64,000 nt of DNA, taken from the NCBI RefSeq assembly GCF_964275005.1, contig NC_092693.1, positions 24,579,122 through 24,643,121 of the forward strand. Direction: 5' to 3'. Origin of the DNA: Diadema setosum. Its lineage: Eukaryota > Echinodermata > Echinoidea > Diadematoida > Diadematidae. Shown piece by piece: positions 42,490-64,000 of the stretch; within the stretch, counting starts at the first letter, position 1, and every line of letters begins with the position of its first letter. The position numbers and the translations under genes are program-made. The notes under the pieces were generated by a model. It made no database searches. It was not told the DNA's origin and worked only from the letters and a program-made list of their open reading frames with translations.

Positions 42490-45427
42490 TTATTGAAAGT
42501 ACAGTGAGTCACTGATGATCCTTGCCATGACTTACAATGATTTCACTACAATGTGCTTCAATGTGATAGAGCTGTTATATCTTAACTGTTTAAGTGAGAT
42601 ATAGACTGAGCGCACTCTCATTGTGGGATTGTTTTCAGTCTCCAAGATAAGACCTAAGATAAATTGCATTGATTACATGTCGCTAAAAAAATTGTAAGCA
42701 CTGTTGTCATGGTGGAAAGTGTTATATCACAACAGCATCAATAAGAACGCACACACACACACACACACACAGATACATATGCCCCTCATTCAAACCTCAG
42801 CAAACATGGGTGGAAAGTTTCATAGTACTGTGACTGATATTTCGTGATATGCTGCAGTAACTCAGAAGTATAGTAGACAGATTGGCAAATTGCTTTGCGT
42901 TTGTCAGGCACCCTTCATACATAGACAAATGCAAGTAGATAAATATATCAATAGAAGAAGAAGAAGAAAAAAAAAGAAAACGAGAAATCAAAAATATTGC
43001 TTAGATATTTCAACCACACACACCATCAACGATACATTCAGCATATACATAGGACAGACCCATTGACCAGAATTAAAATGAAACAAAATACCACTGAAAG
43101 TTGCAGGAAGATGATAATGATGTATTTGACATTGCTCATTGGCCGACAGGTGAAACAGCACAGACACATCCACTTTTTGGCACTCAACATGTTTTTTCTT
43201 AAAACAGCGCATAACCAAGGTCATTCATATCAATGTAAATGTCTCGGCAATGATGACACAGTATTTCAACTCCCTGGACTGGCCGGTACCACAAAAATAT
43301 ACAAAAGTATGATTTCAAAATGTCCACAATGGTAAACGGCACTTTCAAGCCACGGGTTCAACATTAGGTCTCACTTAAAAAGAAGCTGATACAAGTCCAT
43401 GAAGAGTCAGCTTTTATTCTATTTGCTAAACAATCCTACCCCATATCAACATCCAATGCCTCATGCAATGATAACATGGTATGTTTACAAGCTAGCTTTC
43501 ATTCTGTTTTCACAAAACAATAACCATATCCCTGTGAGATTCTAAAATTCCACATCTTACAGACTTTTCATTAATATTCATAACCCATTAGATTCCCATC
43601 AGCAATGGGTTGAACACTTGACTAATTTTCTCAAAATATTGATATAAATCTCAAATATTTCTCCATTAGGATTTATCTTAAAACTACCAGTATTATATTT
43701 AAAAAAATATGAAAAAAAATACTCTATAAACTTCACCAATAGTTCCAACTTTTTTAGTCTCATTTTTCTCCAAATTTTCACTGACCTATTCCCTGATTTT
43801 TCTGTTTTTGTACAAATCATAACATCAGGATGAAATGTCCCTTTAACTGCTTCTGAATGACAAAATCAAACCTTCTTCAAAGAAAATTTGGATCTGTGTG
43901 ACCTTGATATTTTTATGTCTTAAATCCATCAACTCACATTGTATGACTATGATATTCATTTCATTACCTATGATACTGATCTCATCACAAGTTTGCGTAT
44001 TATATGCATCTAAAAATTGGAGCAGGGTTTGTGACATGCTAACATGCGTAGTAAGCAAAGGGCAACCCTGAAGAATGGATGCTGGGCCGACACTTTGAGT
44101 CATGTTGGTCTCCTAACACCAATATTCTTTTACATCCTTTTGCTCCTGAAGGACTAACTGTGCCTGGCATCATCCAAAAGTGCGAGGAACTCTTTGCACC
44201 CTGCTTGTCAATGCTTGTCTCATTTCGGAAGTGAACAATCGCCGTTTGCCTAGCAGAAGGGTCCTCTATGAGCCAGCTTGCATCATGCAAGCCTTAGGGC
44301 CCTTCTGCTAGGGAGGGAAAGTGATATCCCATGTTCAGGTCCTTCAGATATTCAGTATAAAGTGCGTGGATTTTGATCCAGTTAGCAATGTACCTTACTC
44401 ATCACTTTATGACTTGGAAACTGAACCAGATTTACATAAATGAAGGTAATGAATACATGAAAGAGTGAATAGTACACAAAGCTCCTGTAACTGCATCATC
44501 ACCTGGGGCAAGCAGAATTATAAATGTCAGTGAAACTTTTAGGTGTTGAGCCTGAGTGGGTTACAGTACATATTACGTCCAAATACTTTACCAACATATT
44601 TTGTGTCTCTTTTAGACTGAATGTGTTAGATGCAAGTGTCAAGTGTCTTGTGCAGCAAATATGACCCAAAGAAAAAAAAAAAAGCAGAACAAAATGACAC
44701 AGTGATCACACATACGTGAAACAATCACTTGTGCATTGATACTACACACATGAAAGCAGCCAAAGGGCCCAGAAACAATCTAGTAGAAGTTTAGAATGGT
44801 ACATCACAGTGACAATAAAGGATACTCAGCAAGTGTATCTTAACAGTACATGTAACAATAGATTATATACACACAAACAGCCACACAATTTCACACAATG
44901 AAAGTCACAGGTGTAGTAACAGTTTTAATCTCCAAGAGGAGTTGCAGCATACGCATAAACACACATTCACACATATGCACACACACACACACAGCAACAC
45001 ACAGAGCAAAACACACTGAACACAAAAGCTTGTCTTCAACTACCTGAAATACAGTTATAATCTCGGTTTCATGTGCCTCTGATACAGTCTGAACACAAAC
45101 ACAGACATAAGATTTTGTCACCACAGGAAAAGGAAGAATCTCTTGATTATAAGGGGTTAAATCCATGTGGGTTGAAATTACAATAAACTTGAGATAATGG
45201 TACTGAATCCTCTATTCCATTCATTAAGAAATACAGATAGCCTGTAGATATGTGACAGCATGACACAAATTCATAACACTGTAAGTATATCATTGATGTT
45301 GCTGCAATGCTCATAATATTATTATCTACTGAATCCACCATAAAACATTCTTTGCATATTCCATTTATCCCGACAGTAAAGTATTTGCTCGCAAGCCCAT
45401 GGACTGCAAAGTGGGACGTAGACAGTA
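42490..45427. other. Intergenic spacer, kinase-GMPR, left part
   Basis: No gene recognised. It contains a CA microsatellite (42750-42772), a hairpin at 44249-44312 (CCTAGCAGAAGGG facing its complement, with GCTTGCATCATGCAAGC near the centre) and CA-rich tracts at 44938-44997. Part may be the GMPR 3' UTR. Confidence 0.55.
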
Positions 45428-45860
45428 TTAAAGGCGCATAGTCCTGGTGGGTGTGGGGGTGCTGTTGATGATACTGCCGACCACCGTTAGCATTGATAAG
45501 AAGATTGCTGAAGTTGAGCTATCATCAAGAGTAAAGCGCGTAGGTGTTGATAGGTTACGTTGCCTTTGTTGTCTTCTGTGCGCATCATGCAGGCTGTACA
45601 TTATATGCCAGGGTGCGTGCATGTGCTTCTTAGTATGACATCACAAAAGAAATTTGCTAAAGCTGTCATCCCCCCAGCTGAATCATGAGCCAAACTGCGA
45701 TCGGACCACTGACTACAGTGGATCGGACTTTTTCGGACTCGGGGAAATGGGTCAAAGCATAAGCGCTAAAGAGGAGTCGATAGTGTAGGTCTGTAAAGGA
45801 AACTTGCGCCGTGCATCCACGTACACATTCAAATAAACCACTGGGACCATGTGCCTTTAA
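45428..45860. mobile_element. 433-bp TTAA-flanked MITE
   Basis: The left end TTAAAGGCGCATAGTCCTGG and the reverse complement of the right end (TTAAAGGCACATGGTCCCAG) share a 24-bp imperfect inverted repeat with TTAA outermost. The core is non-coding. Confidence 0.75.
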
Positions 45861-47761
45861 AGCACAAAGGACAGAGAACAAGACATGGTAGAGAGACAGA
45901 GAGAAACAAGAGTAAGCCAGAAAAAAACAAAACAACAACATTCAGATATGTACTTAGTTTAGTTTGAGAAGTATACACAAATGTACAGTTTGTGTAAAAA
46001 GCAAACACAACCATCTAAAAATTGTTAGCAATGAGTGCAGGCTCTTTGCTGCCACACACTGCTCTTGAATGATCGCATCCATGAAAAATCCCTCGCCCAT
46101 TTCAAAACTCATGCAATAAAAAATATAATGAATTACAGAGGTATATGTATGCCAACACTCCAACTATTAAGTCAAAGCAGCGCACATTGAATCACTAATC
46201 TTTTTTACCGTTTGCTTAAAATATGGATAGCATGTTAAGTATAAAATAATCACCCCTGTATAAAGAATATCACAACATTCTGTACATTCTTCTGATGTTC
46301 TTTACCTGTGGTCAAGCCCTTATGATTATACCAACCATTTGGTATGAAATGGTTAAACTCTGTACAACAGCTGGGTACTTTAAGTCTTTACCCAAATAAG
46401 CTATTAATACAAGTACATGTACTCATTCACCTGTATGCCCAATGTTTGCATTCAGCCCTGCTTCTACTTTGTGCAGTTATCACATACTGGTCCTGCGCTA
46501 TATGTGCGTTAGACAGCTAAAGGGACTTCAGACTTTCCTTAAGTGATAAGTGAAATCCACTACACGTGTCTGTTTTTATGTAAAATAGTCTAAACATGGA
46601 ACAATGCTGCTTGCAGTTCTCCTAAGTTGACTGTGTGCTGACTGTGCATTTACATTGCTTTACCTTTAACAAAGGGGCAACAACTTCTTAGGATTAAAAT
46701 GTACAAGTGGAACTATCCTCAATAAAAGCCAATGAATCCAAAATACACTACAGGACAGATGTTAAAAATGTGCATGACATAAATCTATATTCAAAGCAAC
46801 ACAAAAGAAAGCAAGTATGAGTTAGGGTAAACTATATCATTATAGGATGTGTCCAGCCTCATTACAGAGGGGTTCATTAATATTTCACATTTTGAACAAA
46901 AAAACAAACAAACACACACATGCACTCACAAAAAAAAAAATCAATAATCATACAGTGGTACTTGCATCATGACGCTCGTAGAAACAGCAGCCTATCATTG
47001 CATTCGTCTTCAACCAAATCCACAGAACTCGAGACGAAGACCTTGTAAGAGCATGAATACATGCGATGGCTGCAGAAAATTCTGAGAACCCTACGTTAAG
47101 CAGCAATGAATGATATTTCTGTCATGCTCATGCTTTCAAATTGCTCCTAAATGGAACATCAAGTTTTGAATAAAAATGCTCATACTCCAAATTGTCTAAG
47201 TCAACAGATTTCTACATGAATACTATCCCCCACAAAATATATGATTGTAAGTAATAATTTTCTCCCTGTCTTATGGGTCTGTGAGCAAAATTATTACCAC
47301 TCTGTACAAGGTGTAAAAGGTATACCCTCCTACTTCAGTAGCTATGCATTTGCATTTTAGATTAGCATTGCCAAAATCCAGTTCACAAAGTAGTTTGCCA
47401 CATATATTTGCCACAACCTATAGAGCATGATAATTGAATTGAGCTCACTTGATCACAAGGGCAAATTTTTATCATACATGATGAAAACCTTAATTTTGCT
47501 GTATAGATAAATAGTCCCTCAAAACCTATGTGTCACAGATCCACTGAGAATTTACTTGCAGGAAAATAAAAAGTTAACATAAAAAAAAAAAAAAACATGC
47601 CATACATGAGATATTGTCCAGTGATCATTAGCCAGGGCCTTGTTACACTAATCACAATTGAGCATGACTATATGTGCAGCTGCAAAAGAACAATGGCTAC
47701 TCAAGAGTGACCAGTGTAAGCCAACACTATTACATGTGTTAATATCACTACAATCATTAGT
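45861..47761. other. Intergenic spacer without recognised genes
   Basis: AT-rich, simple A runs, no recognisable open frame. It may include distal GMPR 3' UTR. Confidence 0.5.
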
Positions 47762-48050
47762 TATGTTCAGATGGTGATCCTTGACCTCAAGGATACATAA
47801 GCTAGCTTCGAGGATAATCTCTATGGGATGCCAAGTGTCATACAGTCGACCTCATTATGAAATCAAGCATTTTGTCAAAATCAGTCATTTTGAAGGACAA
47901 AATGGCCATTTCGTCACAAAATCAGTCATTTCATCAATGAAATGACTGATTTTGTTACGAAATCACCCATATGGACACTTGGCGCCCCATAGAGCTTATC
48001 CCCGAAGTCAGTTTATACTCAGGGTTGAGGATCATAGTCTGAACGTACAC
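47762..48050. mobile_element. About 290-bp foldback element
   Basis: The left arm (GTTCAGATGGTGATCCTTGA ... CTATGGGATGCCAAGTGTC) faces the right arm (GACACTTGGCGCCCCATAG ... GATCATAGTCTGAAC) with about 80% pairing. The centre is a near-perfect palindrome (AAATCAGTCATTTCATC facing its complement, 47921-47956). Confidence 0.7.
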
Positions 48051-48934
48051 AGCCACTGGAAGCATTGCTTTCAATTTTTTGAATGATTTTCTTTCTTTCT
48101 TTTTGAATGCCATAAAGCCCACAGGCATGGCACATTAAGTGACTCACAACAGCTGGAAGCATTCATCATAAAGATGTTTTCTGGGTGTATGGCACAAGCA
48201 GGTGGATTGAGAAGTATGGCACACTGAGGCAAAGAAACAGCAAAACAGGCAGAGTACTGAAAAAAAAAATGCACAAAACATGTATGAAGCTGGACTACCA
48301 TCATCTTTGGTAACACGTACAGTGCATGGTATACTTCAAAACTGTCGGTATATGGCATACTTCACAAACTTTCAAACAGCACACTCACAACCTTATGTTG
48401 TCATATTGAATACACTGCTGTGTAACATCACAGGGCAACATTGCCACAGTCATAAAATATTTGTGAAGATCACATCGATTACCACTGACATAAAGAAAAC
48501 ATGGATGTTTGCTTGATATCTATGTTGATCAAAACACCAGACATGCTATGCAGTCATGGCCAACTAAATTAAAACACGGTGGATAAAAATGACTTATTTA
48601 AAAATGGCAAATGTTCAAATCTTTCACACGAGGCATTACCTATCAGTAGTCCTGAATGACTCTCTAAAACACAACTATTTCCTCTAAAGATTCCTTGCAC
48701 TGCACAAAAGCCACAGCATGGTTTTAACACTGCTAGACCCATTATTTCGCTATACACACAGATAAGATTTTACTGATAGAAACTCATCACTACCAGTGAG
48801 ATGAAACACTCAAAACTCGGCAAGGATGAATGAAGACCAAAAGCCTTCTTACCCCCCTCCCCCCCCCCCCCCAAAAAAAAAAGTGAGTAAGCTCGAGACA
48901 AAACAATAATAAAGGGAAAATAGAGGGAAACATT

Positions 48935-59108
<10,174 letters not shown>

Positions 59109-59164
59109 CTACATCAATTATAGAACACAGGGGCAGAAGAAAACAAAGAGCGGATGTTACAACT

Positions 59165-60479
59165 AGAAATGTCGCTTTGGCGACTGGTATGCCTCCGCCA
59201 TAATGCATGATTTTCCCAATAGGTCTAGATAGTACATGTGGAAACTGTGTGATTACATTTTCACAAAATTGGCAAAATATTGGAATGACAAGTTTGTCAC
59301 AAATGTGTTGAATGTTCACCTTCCTTGACGTAGGTTTAATTGGATGAATAAGAGAGTATGTATCTAGGGATTTAAGGACTTTAACTTGACTTTGACCCAT
59401 TCATACATTTAGGCATTGAGTAATTTTCAAGGTACAGGTGAGGAGAAAAAGTGCAATTTCTGAATTGAATAGTAAATTGTTACCATTTTCATCTGGTCCT
59501 TGACCCTAAAATTCATAAGATAATTACTTTCAGGTAGAACATGCATAATATGTACTAAGTTTCAAGGTAACTTGAGCCACTTCCGAGATATGGAGGAAAA
59601 AGTTAGTTCAGCACTTTCACTTGATCTTTGACCTTTTGACCTTTGAGGCAAAAAGAGAAAAAAAAAAACTTTCCAGAGAATTTCTATTAGGTTACACACG
59701 CATACACCAAGTGTAAAAAAATAACCCTGCTGGCATTGCATAAATATGAGGGTAATAGTAAAATTTTGAAGTCTTGCACTTGACCTTTGACCCCTGACCT
59801 TTGACCCCATGAACCCTACATTCTCTAGATAATCACTTCCAGTCAGTACATGTATATACTATGTTCCATGAAGATACCTTGAACAATTTTCCAAGGTACG
59901 GAGAAAAAAAAGAAGTTTTAATATTTTTACTTGACCTTTTGACCTTTGACCTTTGACCTCATGACCCAAACTTTAACCAGAGAATCTTAATTGGGTAATA
60001 CATGTATACACTAAGTTTCAAGAAAATATCTTCAGGCATTCAATAGATATGGTGGAAATAGTGAAATTTTACGTATTTGACCCTGACCTTTTGACCTTTG
60101 ACCTCATGACCCAAACTTTCACCAGAGAATCTTAATTGGGTAATACATGTATACACTAAGTTTCAAGAAAATATCTTTAGGCATTCAATAGATATGGTGG
60201 AAATAGTGAAATTTTATGTATTTGACCTTGACCTTTTGACCTTTGACCTTGAGCATGTGCACCCAAAAGTTGATAGGCACAACTTCACCCCCTAATACAC
60301 ATACATGCCAAGTTTCATTAGGATACCTCAACAGGTTTCGATAGTTACCTTGTCCACAAAATTCATTACGGACGGACGGAAGGACGGACGGACGGACGGA
60401 CGGAAGGACGGACGGACGGACGGACGGACAACCCGAAAACATAATGCCTCCGGCACCACTTCCTGGCGGAGGCATAAAA
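59165..60479. mobile_element. 1.3-kb element with DR1-bearing tandem monomers and hairpin ends (GMPR intron 1)
   Basis: TATGCCTCCGCCA (about 59188-59200) and its exact reverse complement (60464-60476) mark the ends. The left end also has the hairpin GTCGCTTTGGCGAC; the right end folds as ATGCCTCCGG...CTGGCGGAGGCAT. The core is tandem monomers of about 100-145 bp, the last two nearly identical, each with TGACCTTTGACCT (first triple at 59940-59959), which is AGGTCAAAGGTCA on the minus strand. A CGGA tetranucleotide tract (60370-60429) precedes the right end. Non-coding. Confidence 0.75.
60370..60429. repeat. CGGA/ACGG tetranucleotide tract
   Basis: About 15 units with two CGGAAGGA interruptions, inside the 59165-60479 element. 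Confidence 0.9.
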
Positions 60480-61190
60480 AATGAATAAAGTACATGGTAC
60501 TGAAAATAGATTATATGACTGTATCATACTGGTAAATAATGCTCCATCATGCTTCAACCATCTAGGGGCTGAAGCACTGTGTGGCTGCAGGTATCAGCTG
60601 AAAACTCTACCATGGAATACAAAATTGGTGGCCATTAGCTGTTTGACAGGTGGTCACTATACACAGTATCTTTAACCTGGATTTCTCTCATAACTAGTGG
60701 TCACACAAAGCAGCTGACTACTATAGACAGATTTGTCTGCATAACCTTTCAAAATCTACAGTATCTTTCAGTTTCTTTGTTGTTCTTCACGTTACAATCT
60801 CATAAATTATTCTTTTTAGTTAATAAGGGATGTGTTAGTTACTGAAATGGCTGATGTGACTGCACTGCACACAAACATGCACATACATGTAAAAGCACAC
60901 ACATACACTTTCACTTTCCCTCATTCAGTATGCTACATCTGTATTCTTGCCTATTAGCAGCACTTTCAACCTTACTGGATCATTTTTGACAGCCGCTACA
61001 TGGAAAGAGATTTCTAATTATATTAGTTTGTCTAGCCAACTCAGAATTTCTGCTGTGTTATTCATGTGGATTTCAAACCAACATTTTCAGTGTGTATAAC
61101 AATGTGATGAGTCTTGTAAATGAATTGTATTGACATTTTGTTACAATACAAACTAAGTAAAACAACAGAGCAACTTCTCTCAAATGGCCT

Positions 61191-61378
61191 TTAACCTGCG
61201 GAGGATGGGCTGATTTTGCTACCAGATGCATTTCCCTTGTGACACTTGGTAAAATATGTGGCTAATGATCCACTGACTCGTGATATACAGCTAAATTATA
61301 ATCCTTAAATCACCACAAAATTAACCCAAAACCAGACACTTGCCCAAGTATACTCGGGACTCATCTTCAACGGGTTAA
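61191..61378. mobile_element. 188-bp TTAA-flanked MITE (family copy 2, longer)
   Basis: TTAACCTGCGGAGGATGGGC at the left and CATCTTCAACGGGTTAA at the right. It matches the 63614 copy in inverse orientation (TACTCGGGACTCATC) with extra sequence in the middle, which may be a later insertion. Confidence 0.65.
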
Positions 61379-61666
61379 CAATTCATCTAGAGCTTGATCC
61401 ACTTATTTGATGTTGACTTTGCTTCCTGCTCTCTTGCACCTTTGGATGTTTACAGTAATTACCAGTTGCAGCTGTGAATTAAAGAGGCTGACTTTAACAT
61501 CAAATGACATAAATTACAATAAAGCAATGTCATGTTGTACAACAAATCTGGCAATTCCAGAGGAAAACAATCCTTTCCCTCCTTTTACACTCCTATTCTT
61601 TTTCATTCATTGTATACATTGTCTGACATTCTATGACGGGACAAAAAGTCTGGCCTCTTAGTACTA

Positions 61667-61667
61667 G

Positions 61668-61700
<33 letters not shown>

Positions 61701-61845
61701 TGTCTCGAATGGGTGCGTTCATTGAACATACTCCGCCCAATGCACCCTTTCGCGACAAACGGAGGGGGGGGGGGGGCTTGTATGGGTGCGTTGAGCGCTT
61801 CGCTCCACTCCGCGCTGCACCCTTTCGAGATAAGCCATCTACCAG
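61667..61845. repeat. C30 run followed by two related hairpins
   Basis: A run of about 30 C (61668-61697) is followed by two imperfect copies of GGGTGCGTT...GCACCCTTTCG (61710-61755 and 61784-61828), each able to fold into a stem, separated by a G14 run. It looks like a G/C-run MITE but the ends are not clear. Confidence 0.55.
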
Positions 61846-63613
61846 TACCCATGAATAGGATGAAATAAAAGGTAAGAATATTTGGTATGATGGACACAAA
61901 AAGGAAATCATACCAGTAGATCTGAATCAATGTCTGAAATGCTAAATTAATTTCAAAACACAACATTCCCTTTCATTCACAGTGTGAACATAACTTGCAT
62001 TGCAAGTGGATCGAAAATCTCACTGCATTTCAGCGAGTGCTGCTGTTGCTTCACACAGTGTAAATTATGTGACGAGATAAGGCCTTGATTAGTGGAGAGT
62101 GGCTTCCATCAATCTTGTGGTCCTCTAAAAAGCTCTGATCACATCCAATCAGGCCAAAATTGGGCATGAAGCATGTTTATGAAAGGCTTTCTGCAATCAG
62201 TGCCAATTGGAACCTGAACTACAGGAGCGACAAATCCCATTATACTCTCCGAGTCTCTCGTCCCCCGCTGCAAGTGAAGGAGGCACAATCAATCTGCCTA
62301 GAAAAGGGTAGAGGTCATGACAGCCTTCTTGTCAAAGGGACTGATTAAAGAACCCCATCACAATCACTAGGAAGTGGGCAGAGGGCTTACAAACACCATA
62401 GTGTAGTACAGCTGATATCTACAGAATGTTGGACAATATACATGTAGTACAGGGTTGTATTGAATTAATAAAATAACATACAAGTGGGCATCCATGTTGT
62501 TACAGTCTATGTGTTGTCCCATTGGCGAGATATACGACAACAAGCACAAAGTTTATGTGATGCAGCATGATATATGGCAAACTTGGTCCCTATAAGCTCT
62601 ACAATTTCAACTGCATGCACACAAATACCATACATGCATGGAATGTCAACTAAAACCCCTGATCATTCTTGCTACAGTGCGTGTGCATTAATGCATATAA
62701 TATACAGGCCTATACCCTACAATATAAACATGTATATGTGGCTATGGGTGTACAAATCCAGTAAACAAAAAAACTATTACTCTCCAAAAGACAGCATGCT
62801 TGAAATTGAAATCTGACATTTCATGCCACATGTACATGTATCATATGCCTAAGGATAAGACGCATATTTTGGGGACAATGCACATCTGATTCAGGGTGCA
62901 GTCAAACCTGTTGATAGCGGCCACCAAAGGGAGATGAAAAGAGTACAGTAGCCTTTATAGACATGTAGACTCCCCTATACAAGGTGGGGGGAGGGGGTCA
63001 CAAAGAAGTTACAGGCAACTTAGAATGGTATGCCATTGGTTTCTCTGTCTAATTTATCAGTCTTTCAAAATTAACTTCAAATTGTTAAAAAAATTTACAG
63101 AAAATTTCCTTTGTCACTTATTTCATTTAAAAAAAGTAAAGTGCAAAAAATTCATATATATATGACAAAATCATAATTAAAATAGATGTTGAAAGGCAAA
63201 AGGTTAGAAATAAGTGGGGTGAAAGGGTACCAGACTAAGGAAGACTTTTACTTGTCAGCTTTTGTTTTAAAAAACACATGCCAATGAAATATATACAGCA
63301 TGGCCATGATTTCTGTAAAAAATCTATGACATAATCAATGGCATTCACAAATTAATTGAATATATATTACTATGAAATCCAAGGGTCAATTTTGTCTGTC
63401 AACCTACAAGAAGCCAACAAAATAACAAGAGAAAAGGAAACAAACTGTAATCATTTTGTTGCTTCATCTTGCACAATTTGTCGACTTACGTCAAGTTAGC
63501 TTAGAAATGAGAAGTTGCAGTTGCAGTTGCGACGTATAAATATTTCATGTTTACGAGTGATAAATCTGTCACAAAGCAAAAACAAAGTCCTTGCCTGGTA
63601 ATACCCTTCACCT

Positions 63614-63706
63614 TTAACCCGTTGTGGATGAGTCCCGAGTATATTCGGGCAGGGGTCTATGGGAAATACGTGTTGTAGCAAAATCAATCTGTCCTCGACG
63701 GGTTAA
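63614..63706. mobile_element. 93-bp TTAA-flanked MITE (family copy 3)
   Basis: TTAACCCGTTGTGGATGAGT at the left, CTGTCCTCGACGGGTTAA at the right, with the palindrome-like CCCGAGTATATTCGGG inside. Confidence 0.8.
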
Positions 63707-63945
63707 GAGAGATCAGGCTGAGCCTTGTTTGTTGACATTAAGATGTATGTATAATTATTTTGTTCTTCTTAATTACTTTTTGCCCTTATCCTATAACTCA
63801 CTTCTCTTGGATCATCTCCTTCCTTCATCTCTTTACTTCCAACTTTCATCACAGCCGACAGTCTTTTATAGGATCATATCACCACTTTACAGTGGTTTAC
63901 CAGACTAAAATCTCAGTTCTTCCCTCCTATTCACGACAACACATT

Positions 63946-64000
63946 AAAGGGATCATATAATTTTGGTTGAGACCTAACTTTAGGTTTGTAACATTTTTGG
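63946..64000. mobile_element. Left end of another TTAAAGGGAT foldback, cut by the window edge
   Basis: TTAAAGGGATCATATAATTT, then TTGGTTGAGAC and TTTAGGTTTG, parallels the left end of the element at 55004-55397. Confidence 0.65.

Larger units (their letters stand above)
60480..63613. other. Probable GMPR intron 1 or upstream region
   Basis: No exon encoding the missing GMPR N-terminus was found on the minus strand and no other gene was recognised. Open frames of 60 to 100 codons here lack coding features. Confidence 0.5.

Noticed and set aside
59562-60475. Minus-strand open frames over the TGACCT and CGGA repeats
   Set aside because: They translate the tandem repeat (for example runs of SVRP) and carry no protein signature.
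61407-61661. A secreted peptide gene (hydrophobic N-terminus after ATG)
   Set aside because: The leader-like start is followed by AT-rich, low-information sequence that runs up to the C30 repeat; no supporting splice or motif evidence.

Overview
The window is nuclear DNA of a marine invertebrate deuterostome. Four protein genes have long GT-AG introns, animal-type exon structures and translations close to human SUPT16H, WWOX and GMPR/GMPR2. The dense small inverted-repeat elements (foldbacks flanked by TTAA, the GTGACCCGCTACAACAAAATG element, the CCCGTTTCATAAAACTTG element, TGACCTTTGACCT tracts) look to me like a sea-urchin-type genome. That placement is recognition from memory, not a search result; another echinoderm or a hemichordate is possible.

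Layout: (1) 690-18337, plus strand: the last 15 coding exons (632 codons) of SPT16, the large FACT subunit; its N-terminal peptidase-like half lies left of the window. (2) 18338-25603: SPT16 3' UTR and spacer with three small inverted-repeat elements. (3) 31668-25604, minus strand: a complete 8-exon WWOX gene (411 codons) in only 6 kb. (4) 31669-34022: divergent intergenic region with a plausible promoter (CCAAT boxes, octamer, CRE-like site) near 32.96-33.08 kb. (5) 34023-42210, plus strand: a 9-exon, 681-codon gene with a coiled-coil N-terminal half and a divergent protein kinase domain that I cannot assign to a named family. Its third exon runs into about 42 tandem copies of its own 3' end plus 5' splice site. 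(6) 42211-48934: gene-poor spacer. (7) 59108-48935, minus strand: eight exons (319 codons) of GMP reductase; its first coding exon is not in view and should lie beyond 64000.

Orientation is SPT16 > < WWOX, then kinase > < GMPR, with WWOX and the kinase head to head. The genes serve unrelated jobs (chromatin transcription, SDR/WW signalling, kinase, purine salvage), so nothing suggests a functional cluster.

Between exons the window is crowded with non-autonomous DNA elements. At least nine are flanked by TTAA. Two larger elements in GMPR introns share one plan: inverted ends, tandem monomers carrying perfect DR1 nuclear-receptor motifs, and an ACGG-type tract just before a hairpin end. The most notable observations are the tandem splice-donor array, these DR1-bearing elements, a 63-base perfect palindrome, and a pair of TTAA elements with long G and C runs at both ends.
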